A stretch of DNA of 7,531 nucleotides. Origin: Flavobacteriales bacterium UBA6772 (lineage in GTDB: Bacteria > Bacteroidota > Bacteroidia > Flavobacteriales > UBA7430). Below, in pieces: positions 7,382-7,531 of the stretch (the first letter of the stretch is position 1; every line of letters begins with the position of its first letter). The notes below the pieces were generated by a model that ran no database searches, was not told the origin of the DNA, and saw only the letters and a program-made list of their open reading frames with translations. The position numbers and the translations under genes were made by a program. Location: positions 1-7,531 of the forward strand of contig DKGK01000083.1 of NCBI GenBank assembly GCA_002453265.1, written 5' to 3'.

Positions 7382-7531
7382 TTAGGCTACAATTTCACTA
7401 AACTCATATAGCACAAACACTTTGGCATCAATTTCATTATCGGTAGTGGTAATTTATTGTTGTATTTATGATAAAAGTACTTTTGCTTTCTGCTACTAAG
7501 TTTTTATAATCGTATGTGTAAAAAGAGGCTA
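7382..7531 (-). pseudogene. 3' end of an unidentified minus-strand gene, apparently split by a frameshift
   Basis: Two adjoining minus-strand frames look coding. From the window edge, 7529 down to a TAA at 7437-7439 encodes 30 residues (including YDYKNLVAESKSTFIINTT). The neighbouring frame, 7453 down to a TAA at 7382-7384, encodes ITTTDNEIDAKVF followed by VLYEFSEIVA. The two join smoothly if one base of the TTT run at 7453-7455 is dropped, giving a 48-residue C-terminus with the codon choice and balanced composition of the genes around it. The gene would converge on the HMG-CoA lyase gene with a 39-base gap, in keeping with the compact layout. I do not recognise the family. Alternatives: the gene is intact and ends at 7437, the shift is a sequencing error, or the second frame is chance. 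The 5' part lies outside the window. Confidence 0.42.

Noticed and set aside
7457..7516. Plus-strand promoter-like pair TTG (7457-7459), 18 bases, TACTTTTG (7478-7485), with a following ATG at 7514 opening a frame to the window end.
   Set aside because: The match is good, but only six codons are visible and the same bases read as a convincing minus-strand coding end. Without more sequence the minus-strand reading is preferred.

Overview
The window is AT-rich and densely coding, and it reads as a chromosomal segment of a member of the Bacteroidota, most likely Flavobacteriales. Four signs support this: a C-terminal type IX secretion (T9SS) sorting domain on a secreted protease, a TPR/beta-propeller/OmpA envelope protein of a build typical of the phylum, -7 boxes of the form TAnnTTTG in front of genes, and no clear Shine-Dalgarno sequences. 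No mobile element, CRISPR array, tRNA or rRNA was seen.

Left part (1-1690): the C-terminal part of an LtaS-like alkaline-phosphatase-superfamily (sulfatase-fold) protein overlaps by 8 bases a YegS/DgkB-type diacylglycerol kinase. The pairing makes sense biochemically: LtaS-type enzymes strip phosphoglycerol from phosphatidylglycerol and release diacylglycerol, which a DgkB-type kinase would recycle.

Middle (1691-3883): a promoter-bearing gap of about 120 bases, then a single gene for a secreted M43 (pappalysin-family) zinc metalloprotease. It has a signal peptide, catalytic domain, SprB-like repeat, jelly-roll-like region and T9SS sorting domain.

Right part (3884-7342): a perfect TAnnTTTG box lies five bases before the ATG of queE (7-carboxy-7-deazaguanine synthase), suggesting a leaderless mRNA. 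Next come a PorE-like periplasmic protein (TPR, five 54-residue PD40 blades, carboxypeptidase-regulatory-like domain, OmpA peptidoglycan-binding domain) after a 1-base gap, and hydroxymethylglutaryl-CoA lyase with a 4-base ATGA overlap. The three look like one transcription unit although their functions do not obviously belong together.

Right edge (7343-7531): a short convergent intergenic stretch, then what looks like the 3' end of an unidentified minus-strand gene that is readable only across two frames. It would become one frame if a single T of the run at 7453-7455 were removed.
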